A stretch of DNA of 64,000 bases from contig NZ_JARUBN010000002.1 in NCBI RefSeq assembly GCF_029626265.1, positions 62,001 to 126,000 of the forward strand, given 5' to 3'. The notes under the pieces were generated by a model that saw nothing but the letters and a program-made list of their open reading frames with translations, was not told the DNA's origin and searched no databases. A program made the translations under genes and the position numbers. The stretch comes from Micromonospora sp. WMMD1102. Its GTDB lineage: Bacteria; Actinomycetota; Actinomycetes; Mycobacteriales; Micromonosporaceae. Below, one piece after another: positions 24,274 to 31,891 of the stretch (position 1 is its first letter; each line of letters starts with the position of its first letter).

Positions 24274-24948
24274 TCAGCCGTCGGTGCCGGCGATGACGGC
24301 CAGGAGTTCGTCTGCCCGGGTGTAGAACGGCACCCGCGCCCCGTCGTCGAGCGTGAACGAGTCCCACCGGTCCGGGCTGCCGGCGTCAGCAGTCCACAGG
24401 TGTCGGGCTAGGTTGTCACGCTGCTGCTGCCGGTCTGGCCCGTAGTCGAAGGCGACCACCCGCTCGTCACAGACGCCGTCGTCGTTCCATGCCCGGATGA
24501 CGAGCTGGTCACCACGGGCCGGGCCGTCTCCGGGGAGCCCGCCGACGATCTCGATCAGGGTCATGCGGCGTCGCCGCTTCCACCTGTCGACGGCGTCCTT
24601 GCCTGCGTGGTACCGCTTCCACGCTTCGGCTTCGGTGGTGTTGCCCTCGGAGGCGTAGGCGGAGAAGCCGAACCCGGCGAGGAGGCCGGGACGCAGGTGG
24701 ACGCCGAAGTGGTGGAACTCGTCCGGCTTGACGCCTTCGACGATGTCGCCGCCTCGGGCCTGCGTGTCGAGGGTGAGGCCGGCGGTGACCTCGGGTGGCT
24801 GGTCGAGATAGGTGTACCGCTGGGTGACGGTCATTCGCCGGCCGTGGGCGAGTAGGTTCCGAACGCGGGCGGTCAGGTGCGGCATGGTGTCGAGGGCCGC
24901 CATCGCGGTCACCTCCCGCTGGCGCAGGATCCGCTCCGGGCTAACCAC
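24274..24948 (-). CDS. Hypothetical protein, 224 aa
   Basis: The GTG at 24948 overlaps the upstream stop by 8 nt. It is a mixed alpha/beta protein with an RYTYLDQPPE strand, an FHHFGVHLRP motif and a basic KRRRRMTLIEIVGG hairpin. The largest protein of this small-gene run. Not recognised. Confidence 0.6.
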   Translation of the reverse strand: MVSPERILRQREVTAMAALDTMPHLTARVRNLLAHGRRMTVTQRYTYLDQPPEVTAGLTLDTQARGGDIVEGVKPDEFHHFGVHLRPGLLAGFGFSAYASEGNTTEAEAWKRYHAGKDAVDRWKRRRRMTLIEIVGGLPGDGPARGDQLVIRAWNDDGVCDERVVAFDYGPDRQQQRDNLARHLWTADAGSPDRWDSFTLDDGARVPFYTRADELLAVIAGTDG

Positions 24949-25174
24949 GGTCGCCCTCCGCGAGGATCGCGTCGATCAGCCGGTCCGCCGCGTCCCGCTT
25001 GGCGTCACGCTTCCGGAACTCGTCCATCTGCTGATCGGTGAACCGGCCGAACTTCTGGGTGCGCCACGGCCGGTCGGGGTGGTCAGTCTTGGTGAAGGTG
25101 ATGTTGTTGTGCCGGATCGTCGCTCCGATCGGCATGTCGGCGGCGGGCTCGAAGGTGGCGGCCTGCTCAGGCAC
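24941..25174 (-). CDS. Hypothetical protein, 77 aa
   Basis: The GTG start at 25174 overlaps the upstream gene by 8 nt. The protein begins VPEQAATFEPA and has a basic, helical C-terminus (FTDQQMDEFRKRDAKRDAAD). Not recognised. Confidence 0.55.
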   Translation of the reverse strand: MPEQAATFEPAADMPIGATIRHNNITFTKTDHPDRPWRTQKFGRFTDQQMDEFRKRDAKRDAADRLIDAILAEGDRG

Positions 25175-25325
25175 GGTCGAACTCCCGCCTGCCCGCCTCG
25201 GCAATCGCCTTCGCGAGGCGGACGGCTTCGGCTCGCACTTCCGGGTCGTCGCTGTCTGCCATCTTGCCGAGCCTGTCGTAGAGCTTGCTGTGGATCTGGA
25301 AGTGCTGGTCGTCGTCGTCGAGCAT
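25167..25325 (-). CDS. Hypothetical helical protein, 52 aa
   Basis: ATG 25325 opens MLDDDDQHFQIHSKLYDRLG. The protein is acidic, then helical and Ala/Arg-rich. It overlaps 24941-25174 by 8 nt. Supported by coupling and codon pattern; not recognised. Confidence 0.55.
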   Translation of the reverse strand: MLDDDDQHFQIHSKLYDRLGKMADSDDPEVRAEAVRLAKAIAEAGRREFDRA

Positions 25326-25335
25326 GGTTGTCTCC

Positions 25336-25569
25336 TCAAGTAGTCGGGGTGTCGGCGGTCATCGCGACGTGCGTAATCCACGCCGTCCCGGTCGGCTGCC
25401 ACGCCTCGGTGGTGTGCCATCCGTGCTCGGCCAGCGCCCGTTCGGCAGCCTCGGTCGGCTCCTCGCCGCGTTGTACGGGCACGGGCATGGACGCGAAGGT
25501 CTGGCCGTAGTTGGAGAGCCGGACAATGGCGCCGTGGACGGGGTGGGTGTTGAGTTTCGCGGAGATCAC
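25336..25569 (-). CDS. Hypothetical protein, 77 aa
   Basis: ATG 25569 overlaps the upstream stop. A central stretch RGEEPTEAAERALAEHGWHTT and the C-terminal strand resemble small phage accessory proteins that help modulate expression, but nothing specific was recognised. Confidence 0.55.
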   Translation of the reverse strand: MISAKLNTHPVHGAIVRLSNYGQTFASMPVPVQRGEEPTEAAERALAEHGWHTTEAWQPTGTAWITHVAMTADTPTT

Positions 25570-25892
25570 GGTCGGCGCTCCTCAGATCGTCGGGGTGTCG
25601 GCGGGCGGTGGGCTGCGACGGCCTTGTGTCCGTCGAGGGTCACGGTGCACCGGTTACCGCCACCCAACCTCGGCAGGGCGATCAGGCCGGCGGCAAGAAG
25701 CGGCTTCCACCAGTCCAGGTCGACGGCGTCGGACCGGTCGTGGGCGGTGCCGACGTACAACGGCACCGGCTGGTCGAGTCGGGCGCCGGTCGCCTCGTCG
25801 TAGTAGCGGACGGACGCGTACAAGGTCAGGTGACCGTCGGCCATGTCCCGGAGCCGCTTGTACTGTTGGTGGGTCAGGTTAGTCATGGTCAT
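25566..25892 (-). CDS. Hypothetical protein, 108 aa
   Basis: A 4-nt overlap with 25336-25569 and with the next gene upstream. The C-terminal part (KPLLAAGLIALPRLGGGNRCTV then LDGHKAVAA) looks like a winged-helix effector end. It may be one of several small wHTH-like proteins in this run. Confidence 0.55.
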   Translation of the reverse strand: MTMTNLTHQQYKRLRDMADGHLTLYASVRYYDEATGARLDQPVPLYVGTAHDRSDAVDLDWWKPLLAAGLIALPRLGGGNRCTVTLDGHKAVAAHRPPTPRRSEERRP

Positions 25893-26149
25893 TGCCCCTT
25901 CGCGTCGAGTTCGGCGAGCACCCGCCGGCCGTGCTTGGTGATGTGCCGAGCCGACCCGCCATGCACGGCGGACCCCGGCGAGAAGACGCCCTTACGGACG
26001 AGCCCTTCGACAGCCTTCCGCTCCTTCGGCGACGTCCAAGCGCCGACGTGGATGAGTCCGTTGTTGGCGGCGGCTTCGCGGAGGAGTCGGGTTTCGGTCG
26101 GCGACAGGGTGACCGGGTTCGGGGCCAGCTTCGCGGTGTTCACGGTCAC
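25889..26149 (-). CDS. Small winged-helix-like protein, 86 aa
   Basis: LSPTETRLLREAAANNGLIH, then KERKAVEGLVRKGVF and a wing ARHITKHGRRVLAEL give the helix-helix-wing outline of a minimal wHTH. It is coupled on both sides. It resembles 26146-26391 in layout. Confidence 0.6.
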   Translation of the reverse strand: MTVNTAKLAPNPVTLSPTETRLLREAAANNGLIHVGAWTSPKERKAVEGLVRKGVFSPGSAVHGGSARHITKHGRRVLAELDAKGQ

Positions 26150-26391
26150 GCCTCCAACGCCTTGTCGGTGACCTCGAAGTACCGGTCGTGTCGACCGGCC
26201 GGCGGCGGGCAGGTCACCAACCCGGCCTCTTCCAGGCTGGTCAGTTCCGCCACAACATCGCTGCCGGCCTCGCGGACGTCGGTGCCGTGGTGCTGCCAGA
26301 TGACGCCGCCGTGGTCGCGGAAAACCTCGCGTCGGACGGCGACAGCCAACGCGTACAGGGTGCTCGGGCTCCTCGGGATCCGGTCAACCAT
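26146..26391 (-). CDS. Small winged-helix-like protein, 81 aa
   Basis: ATG 26391 follows AAAGGTGA. A helical N-terminus, then VVAELTSLEEAGLVTCPPPAG and a wing RYFEVTDKALEA. Probably DNA-binding, paralogous in style to its downstream neighbour. Confidence 0.55.
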   Translation of the reverse strand: MVDRIPRSPSTLYALAVAVRREVFRDHGGVIWQHHGTDVREAGSDVVAELTSLEEAGLVTCPPPAGRHDRYFEVTDKALEA

Positions 26392-26396
26392 CGGGG

Positions 26397-26720
26397 TCAC
26401 CTTTCGTTGCTGAGGAACTGGTCGGCGGGCGCATGCCACGGGCCGATGATCTGCGTGCCGTCTGGCAACACCCGCACCTCTTGGAATGCCGCGTAGGCGC
26501 GCACCGGGTGGCTACGGTCCGTCCGGCCGGACAGGGCCAACGACGCCGAGCCGAGGTTGATGTCGTCGGCGTCGCGGCGGGCTTCCGCCTCGTCGACAGC
26601 CGGGACGAAGGTGGTTTCGCCATCGGCGGCGACGTAGGCGATAGCCCAGTCGGTTCGCTGCGGGGGTTCGCCGAGGGCGTAGGCGATGGCGTCGGCGGCG
26701 GCACGGAAGGTGGCGGTCAT
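26397..26720 (-). CDS. Hypothetical protein, 107 aa
   Basis: The start was set at 26720 (GAGGAG 9 nt upstream); an ATG at 26726 overlaps the previous stop and is the alternative. Alternating strands, an acidic centre (DEAEARRDADDINLGS) and a VRVLPDGTQIIGPWH strand pair. Not recognised. Confidence 0.6.
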   Translation of the reverse strand: MTATFRAAADAIAYALGEPPQRTDWAIAYVAADGETTFVPAVDEAEARRDADDINLGSASLALSGRTDRSHPVRAYAAFQEVRVLPDGTQIIGPWHAPADQFLSNER

Positions 26721-26725
26721 CGCCA

Positions 26726-27313
26726 TCACTCCTCGTTGTTCTCGTCGCAGCGGCAGTCGTCGGCCAGTTCGCCGCAGCAGTCTTGGTGACCACCACCAAC
26801 AAACCCGGTACCGCCGCACGCCGCGCAGTCCCAACCGGGGCTGGACTCGCCGGTGCCGTCGCAGGGTCCGCAGTCGCCACGCTCGGCGGTCGAGATCAGG
26901 GTGTCGGGGTCGAAAGTCATCGGGGTCACGCCTCCTCGGGTACGAACCTGTACCGGTACGCTGCCGGCATCCTCAAACCGGCCGATCACGGCAGGAATCC
27001 CGCCCGGCTGCATGGCGACAACCCGGTCGCCGGGTCGGGTGAGCAGCGGCGTCACCCACACACCCGGCTTGTCGAACACGCCGGCTTCCGCCAGTGCGTC
27101 GAGGTCGTAGCCCATCGCCATCCGGAACTCGGAGTCCGACAGGCTGACACGACGGAAGCCGTGCTCGGCGAGAATGCGAATGGCTTCAGCTTTGGTGGTT
27201 GCGACAACGATGACGCCGGCTTGCCGGATGTGACTGGCGAGGCCGAGCGCGTCGCGGGTGGCGGCGTCGATGAAGCCGTTGCTGCCGAGGGTGTAGGTCT
27301 TCAGCTTCGCCAT
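26726..27313 (-). CDS. Protein with C-terminal DnaJ-type cysteine repeats
   Basis: The 195-residue protein is read from ATG 27313. The N-terminal part contains a beta-alpha motif. Residues about 147-190 carry GPCDGTGESS, CAACGGTGFVG and CCGELADDCRC, which match CxxCxGxG zinc-binding repeats of the DnaJ central domain. It probably binds zinc and may act as an adaptor. Its start is 4 nt downstream of the DUF262-like stop. Confidence 0.7.
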   Translation of the reverse strand: MAKLKTYTLGSNGFIDAATRDALGLASHIRQAGVIVVATTKAEAIRILAEHGFRRVSLSDSEFRMAMGYDLDALAEAGVFDKPGVWVTPLLTRPGDRVVAMQPGGIPAVIGRFEDAGSVPVQVRTRGGVTPMTFDPDTLISTAERGDCGPCDGTGESSPGWDCAACGGTGFVGGGHQDCCGELADDCRCDENNEE

Positions 27314-27317
27314 CGGG

Positions 27318-27914
27318 TTACGCTCCCTCGGCCACACGTCGGGCGTTGGCCATGTCGTCGTCGGTCTGCGGGGTGCCGCCGCCGTTGACGAGGCCGAAGA
27401 TCTCCGCCTCCTCGCGCAGCGTCGCGACCTTCGCCTCGATGTACGGCAACTTCGCGTGCCGCTTGAACCACGTCTGTCCCGTCCGGGTCAGCCCCGTGTA
27501 GCGCACGTACGGGCCGTCGTCGGTGTCCTCGGTCGCGGCGACCATCTCCGGGTCGAACCACGACGCCGGCACCGCGAACTCTCCGGCGAACCAGGCGAGG
27601 GTGGTGCGGATCCGCTGCTGCCCGTCGATCACGGCGTCGCTGGCCGGCTCGTCGGAGCGGGGGTCGAACACGTCGGTGTCGGTCCACCAGCGGGAGCGGC
27701 GGACGTTGACGATGACGGCGGCGATCGGCACGCCGGTAAGCCAGGAGCGGACCAGGGCGATGTGCTGGTCGAGGTTCCAGACCGAACCGCGCTGGTATGG
27801 CAGGTCGAGGATCAGTTCGCCTTCGTTTGCGGCGATTACGTAGCCGTACGCCTCGCGGTTCATGGCGTGCATGTCGTAACTGACCAGCGGCTTTGAGGTC
27901 TGGCGGGTCATCAT
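27318..27914 (-). CDS. DUF262-like (ParB/GmrSD N-domain) protein
   Basis: The 198-residue protein has LDLPYQRGSVWNLDQHIALV and ASDAVIDGQQRIRTTLAWF, the two hallmarks of DUF262: the xPxYQRxxVW segment and the DGQQR motif. These form the nucleotide-binding ParB-like fold used in GmrSD-type defence nucleases. No C-terminal DUF1524/HNH domain is present, so this is a stand-alone DUF262. Its role could be regulatory, anti-restriction or defensive. It is divergent from the RHH gene 27996. Confidence 0.8.
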   Translation of the reverse strand: MMTRQTSKPLVSYDMHAMNREAYGYVIAANEGELILDLPYQRGSVWNLDQHIALVRSWLTGVPIAAVIVNVRRSRWWTDTDVFDPRSDEPASDAVIDGQQRIRTTLAWFAGEFAVPASWFDPEMVAATEDTDDGPYVRYTGLTRTGQTWFKRHAKLPYIEAKVATLREEAEIFGLVNGGGTPQTDDDMANARRVAEGA

Positions 27915-27933
27915 CTACTCCCATGACGATTTA

Positions 27934-27979
27934 GTGGCTATCCACATCCTAGCGCACCTGAGACTAAGTGGCTAGCCAC
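27934..27979. promoter_or_regulatory. Two tandem palindromic operators (GTGGCTAGCCAC type)
   Basis: GTGGCTATCCAC (27934-27945) and the perfect palindrome GTGGCTAGCCAC (27968-27979) are centred 34 bp apart in the divergent DUF262/RHH promoter. The RHH protein encoded next door is the likely ligand. Confidence 0.7.
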
Positions 27980-27995
27980 ATGGCATACTGATTTC

Positions 27996-28232
27996 ATGAC
28001 CGAGAAGCCCAAGACCACCGACCGCCACCGCAACCCCAGCATGGCCCTGCGACCCGATCCCGAGCTGCGCGAACGAGGGGCGAAGGTTCTCGACGACAAC
28101 AACTGGAACATGACCGAGTTCTTCGAATCCTGCCTCGAAGTACTCCTCCAGAACCCCGACGCGATGCTGAAGCGGCTGGGCCAGGTTCGGCGGACCCGCA
28201 AGAAGGGGCGCCCGCCCAAGCCCAAAACCTGA
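27996..28232 (+). CDS. Ribbon-helix-helix-like regulator; paralogue of 51857
   Basis: The 78-residue protein has DRHRNPSMALRPDPELRERG, a beta strand followed by two helices (NMTEFFESCLEVLL), and a basic KKGRPPKPK tail. The protein at 51857 shares this plan (DRHRDPTVTVRPTEQVKEQA... and SGRPPKKRK). The adjacent paired palindromes suggest autoregulation and control of the DUF262 gene. Confidence 0.72.
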   Translation: MTEKPKTTDRHRNPSMALRPDPELRERGAKVLDDNNWNMTEFFESCLEVLLQNPDAMLKRLGQVRRTRKKGRPPKPKT

Positions 28233-28246
28233 CCGCCGCGTCACAC

Positions 28247-28435
28247 CTACTCGGACGACTCGTAGACCTGCTCGACGTCGGTTGCCTCGCGGATCACCGG
28301 GCCACGCCCCAGGTTCTCTTCCTGCTGCTCGATCGCGTCGATCGCGTCCAGCCCGGTAGCTGCCCGGACGACGCCGATCACCCGAAGTTCGGTGGGGATG
28401 GCGTAGGTAACCCGCCACAGCGGCAGTTCGTTCAT
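28247..28435 (-). CDS. Hypothetical protein, 62 aa
   Basis: Starts MNELPLWRVTYAIPTELR, a beta-hairpin, then a helix (GLDAIDAIEQQEENLGRG). Similar small alpha/beta proteins are common in phage early regions. Convergent with the RHH gene. Confidence 0.6.
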   Translation of the reverse strand: MNELPLWRVTYAIPTELRVIGVVRAATGLDAIDAIEQQEENLGRGPVIREATDVEQVYESSE

Positions 28436-28460
28436 CGCAGTCCTCCTCGGGCTGGTCGGG

Positions 28461-28775
28461 TCAGCGGGTGTAGGTAGCGGCGGCGTTCAAATGGTTGGCC
28501 AGCTCGACCGTCAAATCCCGGTCGCGGTTCTCCCACTCCCACTCCCGAAAGTCGGTGCGGAGTTCGTACGTCCAGTAGTCGGCGACCCGGCTGAGGAGTG
28601 TCATCCAGTCGCCGGCCCGCATGTCATCGGCGGCGACACGGAGCGCACCGATCAGAGACACGGGACCGCTGGTCGCGTTGTCGGCGATGCCCTGTCCGTG
28701 TCGGTGGTGGCCGCGCTCGCGAACGAGCGCGGCAGCCCGGCGAAAGACTGGGGCGAGGTTGATGTTCGTCTTCAT
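28461..28775 (-). CDS. DUF6197-like small protein, 104 aa
   Basis: The pattern FRRAAALVRERGHHRHGQG, then SLIGALRVAADD, resembles the DUF6197 phage/actinobacterial family (AAxLxxERGxxxG ... GAL). The C-terminus is Trp/Arg-rich and helical. The biochemical role of the family is not known to me. Confidence 0.5.
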   Translation of the reverse strand: MKTNINLAPVFRRAAALVRERGHHRHGQGIADNATSGPVSLIGALRVAADDMRAGDWMTLLSRVADYWTYELRTDFREWEWENRDRDLTVELANHLNAAATYTR

Positions 28776-28876
28776 GCGCTCCTCCTCGGACTGGTCGGCG
28801 TTGGGTTTGGTGCCCTCGGCCGGTTTCGATCCGGCACCTCACGGTCGTCGCCTCCCGGCGAGACAAGGACTGGCGG

Positions 28877-29236
28877 CTAGCTGACGACCCGGCCGCCGAG
28901 TTCCTTCACTGCGGCCAGCAGGTCGGCCTCCCGCTCGCGGGGCACCTCCACAACCACCGTCACCGTCGTCTGCTCCCCCCGCCACCGCTTCAGCAGTGTG
29001 AAGAAGTTCGGGGAGCCGTCGCGCAGGTCCCGAGCAGTGATCCAGGTCGTGGGGCTCGGCTCGCGCGGACCCATCACCTGCCACTCCAGCGTCAGATACT
29101 CGATGGTGATCGGCTCGCTGTCGTCGCCGTCCCACCACTGGTCGGGAATGTCCGTCTCCTCGATGCACCAGTCGTTGCCGAGGACTTCATCCCAGAAGCG
29201 GTTGAACTCATCTCGGGTAATCGTCACCTTGGGCAT
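28877..29236 (-). CDS. Hypothetical protein, 119 aa
   Basis: MPKVTITRDEFNRFWDEVLG opens an alpha/beta protein with an acidic Trp-rich centre (DIPDQWWDGDDSE) and a beta-alpha end (TVVVEVPREREADLLAAVKE). Clear ribosome site upstream. Not recognised. Confidence 0.6.
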   Translation of the reverse strand: MPKVTITRDEFNRFWDEVLGNDWCIEETDIPDQWWDGDDSEPITIEYLTLEWQVMGPREPSPTTWITARDLRDGSPNFFTLLKRWRGEQTTVTVVVEVPREREADLLAAVKELGGRVVS

Positions 29237-29277
29237 CTCGGTCTCCTCGCTTCTTGGGCTGGTTGGGTCTCTGGGAG

Positions 29278-29323
29278 CGGATCGCCGGGGATTCGAACCC
29301 CGCTGGTGCGCCTACACGATCCG
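29278..29323 (-). ncRNA. tRNA-like minihelix (acceptor plus T-arm only)
   Basis: Read on the minus strand: CGGATCG (29323-29317), a 14-nt linker, CGGGG-TTCGAAT-CCCCG (29302-29286), one base, then CGATCCG (29284-29278). A 7-bp acceptor-like stem encloses a canonical T-arm, but the D and anticodon arms are missing. It lies between two genes, beside a GCACCC-cgaa-GGGTGC hairpin (29331-29346). Confidence 0.4.
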
Positions 29324-29352
29324 AGGTCGGGCACCCCGAAGGGTGCGGATGG

Positions 29353-29514
29353 TCAGTCCTGGCTTTCCAACTCGGCGCGCAACGCCTGGTACGCCTTGTT
29401 CGCCTCGGCCTCCGTACCGTGGTCAACCTCCTCCAGTACGTCACCGGTCGCGAGATCCACGATGGCGACCTTGGTTCCTGCGATGTCGGCGGCGAGCCTT
29501 TGCGGCAGGTACAT
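29353..29514 (-). CDS. Hypothetical protein, 53 aa
   Basis: ATG 29514 opens MYLPQRLAADIAG, followed by TKVAIVDLATGDVLEEV and an acidic helix. The beta-strand with DLATGDV resembles small modulators of unknown role. Not recognised. Confidence 0.55.
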   Translation of the reverse strand: MYLPQRLAADIAGTKVAIVDLATGDVLEEVDHGTEAEANKAYQALRAELESQD

Positions 29515-29534
29515 GTCAGTTCTCCGATCGTCGG

Positions 29535-29807
29535 TCAGTACGAGCTGCGGTTGCTGTGCGCGTCCAAGCACCGCTGGCAGTTGATCGCGCTCGTCACCTC
29601 GTCGAACACCACGTCCTGCGCGTCGTCGGCCCGCACCTCGTGCATCATCGCGCCGCAGTAGGTGGCGAAGTCCCCCGCCAAGGCGAGGTGCACCACGTGC
29701 AGCGGGGAGCACACGTCGCAGATGCCGGAAGTCCGGCCGGGCTGGACGTTGGGGCCGAACTCGGCGCAGCAGTCACCGCAGTAGGTGGCCTTCTTCGTGC
29801 GGGCCAT
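29535..29807 (-). CDS. Small multi-cysteine protein, 90 aa
   Basis: Contains CGDCC near residue 10, CDVCSPLH near 30, CGAMMH near 51 and CQRCLDAH near 77: four Cys/His pairs suited to two zinc sites. The head is MARTKKA and basic. Possibly an RNA- or DNA-associated zinc ribbon. Confidence 0.6.
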   Translation of the reverse strand: MARTKKATYCGDCCAEFGPNVQPGRTSGICDVCSPLHVVHLALAGDFATYCGAMMHEVRADDAQDVVFDEVTSAINCQRCLDAHSNRSSY

Positions 29808-29809
29808 GG

Positions 29810-30199
29810 TCAGTGCTCCTGTCCGTTGTGAAAGTGGCCTTCGCCGACCATCCGCTGACCCTCGGCCCGCAGCCGACCCAGCAACGCCCGCTCGTCGGCC
29901 GACGGCTCGTGCGGCATCTGCTGCGTGTCGGCGACCTCCCGGCCGACGGCGTACAGGGACAGCTCGTACCAGACCCCGGCGTCGTCACCGGCGGCCCACG
30001 ACAGGGCGATGTTGGCGCCGTCGAGGTATTCGGCGTCGCACAGGTCCGTGTCGCAGTCTTCGGCGTCGCAGTCGACGGCGTGGAGGATCAGGGCGTTGAT
30101 CGTCTCGGCGGGGGTGGGGATGGAGCGGAATTCGAGGATGCCCTGGGGGGTGCCGTACAGGTAGCGGGCGGCTCCGGCGTTGTGGCGGGTCTCCTGCAT
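29810..30199 (-). CDS. Hypothetical protein, 129 aa, first gene after promoter copy 1
   Basis: ATG 30199 follows GAGGGAGGAC. It has an Asp/Cys-rich segment (AVDCDAEDCDTDLCDAEYLD) that might bind metal, and an acidic C-terminus. It lies about 30 nt downstream of the conserved promoter at 30238-30266. Confidence 0.6.
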   Translation of the reverse strand: MQETRHNAGAARYLYGTPQGILEFRSIPTPAETINALILHAVDCDAEDCDTDLCDAEYLDGANIALSWAAGDDAGVWYELSLYAVGREVADTQQMPHEPSADERALLGRLRAEGQRMVGEGHFHNGQEH

Positions 30200-30237
30200 C
30201 TTGTCCTCCCTCGAATCTCTGTCTCCGTTGTATGTAC

Positions 30238-30266
30238 AGCTTAAGCCACGCCAATCCACCAGTCAA
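30238..30266 (-). promoter_or_regulatory. Conserved leftward promoter, copy 1
   Basis: Minus strand: TTGACT (30266-30261), 17-nt spacer, TAAGCT (30243-30238). The flanks are shared with copy 2: AAACTCTGTC and GTTGTTGAC upstream, CTGTACATACAAC downstream. Only the spacer differs. Confidence 0.8.
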
Positions 30267-30289
30267 CAACTAGGACAGAGTTTTAGAGG

Positions 30290-30550
30290 CTAGCCCTGAC
30301 CAGCAGACTTACGCGGCCGACCACCCACACCCGACCGATCCTGCTGCCGCGCAAACCACTCCCGGATCTCCTCGGCCCGCGACAGATTCCACCACGGCCA
30401 CTTCCCGTTCACCCCGTCCGGCTCCGGAAACGGATCCGACTCGTACGGGCCACCCGACTTCGACCGCTGCCGGTACCGAGACACCGTCGCCGCCTGCACA
30501 CCACCCAACGCGGCCACAGCCTTCGTGTCCATGAACGGCGCCTCACCCAC
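30290..30550 (-). CDS. Helix-turn-helix (excisionase/AlpA-like) protein
   Basis: The start is set at GTG 30550 (GGAGG 5 nt upstream); ATG 30532 is the alternative. MDTKAVAALGGVQAATVSRY is an HTH, followed by FPEPDGVNGKWPWWNLSRAE, a winged segment typical of plasmid/phage excisionase-type proteins, and GRPRKS at the end. It may regulate the adjacent duplicated promoter. Confidence 0.7.
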   Translation of the reverse strand: MGEAPFMDTKAVAALGGVQAATVSRYRQRSKSGGPYESDPFPEPDGVNGKWPWWNLSRAEEIREWFARQQDRSGVGGRPRKSAGQG

Positions 30551-30615
30551 AGGATCCTCCGAAACTCGGTCCACACAACTTGCCGGACCATACGCTACCG
30601 AAGCACCCACACCAA

Positions 30616-31086
30616 TCACCCCGCCTTCGCCGCAGACGCAGCCACCCCGCGCACCAGCTCGCGCAGCGACTCCCACGTCACGAGCGGAGCGCCGGGAATC
30701 TGCGGACAACCGTCCGGGGCGACCATCTCCCCCTCGTCCAGCAGATCCAATGCCCGACCGAAGTCGCCCGCGTGGAACGCCTCGCTGGCCTGACGTTCGA
30801 AGTCCCGCCCAACCTGCCGACGGGCTTCCTGTCGCTCCTCCATCTCACGTTCGGTGAACGAGGTCGCCAGCACCTCCGGGTGCTCGCCGAGGTAGGCGTA
30901 CACCCAGTCGCACAGCTCGCGCCAGTCCCAGCCGCGTCGATCACCCAGGCCGGACAGCGGACCCTCGGTCACGTAGCGGGCCACCGACGACGCGCTGCCG
31001 CCGATCATCGGATGGGCGTACAGCCGGCCGGCGTGGTCCTCGATGATGTGCGTGACCCGGACCAGGTCAACGGGGTCGATGTCCAT
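30616..31086 (-). CDS. Hypothetical protein, 156 aa
   Basis: ATG 31086 lies just after the upstream stop, with GGAGAG in front. Predominantly helical, with MEERQEARRQVGRDFERQAS and an acidic ALDLLDEGEMVAPDG region. Not recognised. Confidence 0.6.
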   Translation of the reverse strand: MDIDPVDLVRVTHIIEDHAGRLYAHPMIGGSASSVARYVTEGPLSGLGDRRGWDWRELCDWVYAYLGEHPEVLATSFTEREMEERQEARRQVGRDFERQASEAFHAGDFGRALDLLDEGEMVAPDGCPQIPGAPLVTWESLRELVRGVAASAAKAG

Positions 31087-31087
31087 G

Positions 31088-31351
31088 TCACTCTCCACGG
31101 GCTCGGGCGACATCCGCCTCGGCGGCGATCGGCGTCAACGTGTCCAAGCACAGGGCTGCGACGGCCGAGGTCACGGACCGCTGCACGGAGGCCGCCGTAC
31201 TTGAGTAGCTGCCGCTTTCGACGCCAACCGAGCCGGCCCGACTACGGAGCGACACGGCGAGCTGTTCTAGTTCGTCGGCGGCCCGCTCGATGTGCCGTCG
31301 CAGCGTTTCGGCCGCGTACCCCTCGACGGTGGACGGGATCGGGTTACTCAC
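31088..31351 (-). CDS. Hypothetical helical protein, 87 aa
   Basis: GTG 31351 has AGGAGG 6 nt upstream. Helical throughout (GYAAETLRRHIERAADELEQ) with a Ser-rich loop. Not recognised. Confidence 0.6.
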   Translation of the reverse strand: MSNPIPSTVEGYAAETLRRHIERAADELEQLAVSLRSRAGSVGVESGSYSSTAASVQRSVTSAVAALCLDTLTPIAAEADVARARGE

Positions 31352-31407
31352 GGCGTGCCTCCTGACGGGTTCAGAGTCTTCTCTACAGCGGACCCGCGCG
31401 ACACCGG

Positions 31408-31734
31408 TCAGGACCACATCACGACCGCGTTCCGCTCTCGCGCCCAGGATGCGATCTCGTGCAGTTGGGTGAGCCGTTCGGCGAGGTAGCCGGGGCGTCG
31501 TCCGCAGTCGATCCAGTTGGTGCCCTCGATCCGGGCCGGCAGCCCTCGGGTGTCGTCGGTGGCGACGTCGGAGAGTGCCTGGGCGAGCAGTACGCGGCCG
31601 AGGAAGTCCTCGGCGGCGAGTTCCCCGCATCCGTCGTTGGTGAGGCCGAGCAGGTCGAGGACCTGGGCCGCGTTCCCGTTGGCCATGTTGACCGTGGGGC
31701 CGCCGACGGTGGCGGGGGCGAAGGTGATGGACAT
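31408..31734 (-). CDS. Hypothetical protein, 108 aa, downstream of promoter copy 2
   Basis: GGGAGG precedes ATG 31734. It contains NAAQVLDLLGLTNDGCGELA and AEDFLGRVLLAQAL, a helical pattern seen in many actinophage early proteins of unknown role. The nearest promoter is the duplicated element at 31863-31891. Confidence 0.65.
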   Translation of the reverse strand: MSITFAPATVGGPTVNMANGNAAQVLDLLGLTNDGCGELAAEDFLGRVLLAQALSDVATDDTRGLPARIEGTNWIDCGRRPGYLAERLTQLHEIASWARERNAVVMWS

Positions 31735-31862
31735 GGGGGCCTCCCTGGGTTGGGTTGGGTGGTGCTCGCGTTCCCTTAGCGCCCGTTGGCGTTGGGGAGG
31801 CCCCTTGTCCCGCTCGCGCGGGTCCGCTGTTGAGTTAGAAACTTGGTGCGTGTTGTATGTAC

Positions 31863-31891
31863 AGCTTAACGACTACCCGGGGGGCGGTCAA
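31863..31891 (-). promoter_or_regulatory. Conserved leftward promoter, copy 2
   Basis: Minus strand: TTGACC (31891-31886), 17-nt spacer, TAAGCT (31868-31863), with the same AAACTCTGTC, GTTGTTGAC and CTGTACATACAAC flanks as the copy at 30238. Identity outside the promoter hexamers implies a shared regulator. Confidence 0.8.

Noticed and set aside
28805..28850. T-arm-like sequence GCCGG-TTTCGAT-CCGGC
   Set aside because: Loop does not match TTCRANY in phase and no tRNA body or acceptor could be drawn on either strand.
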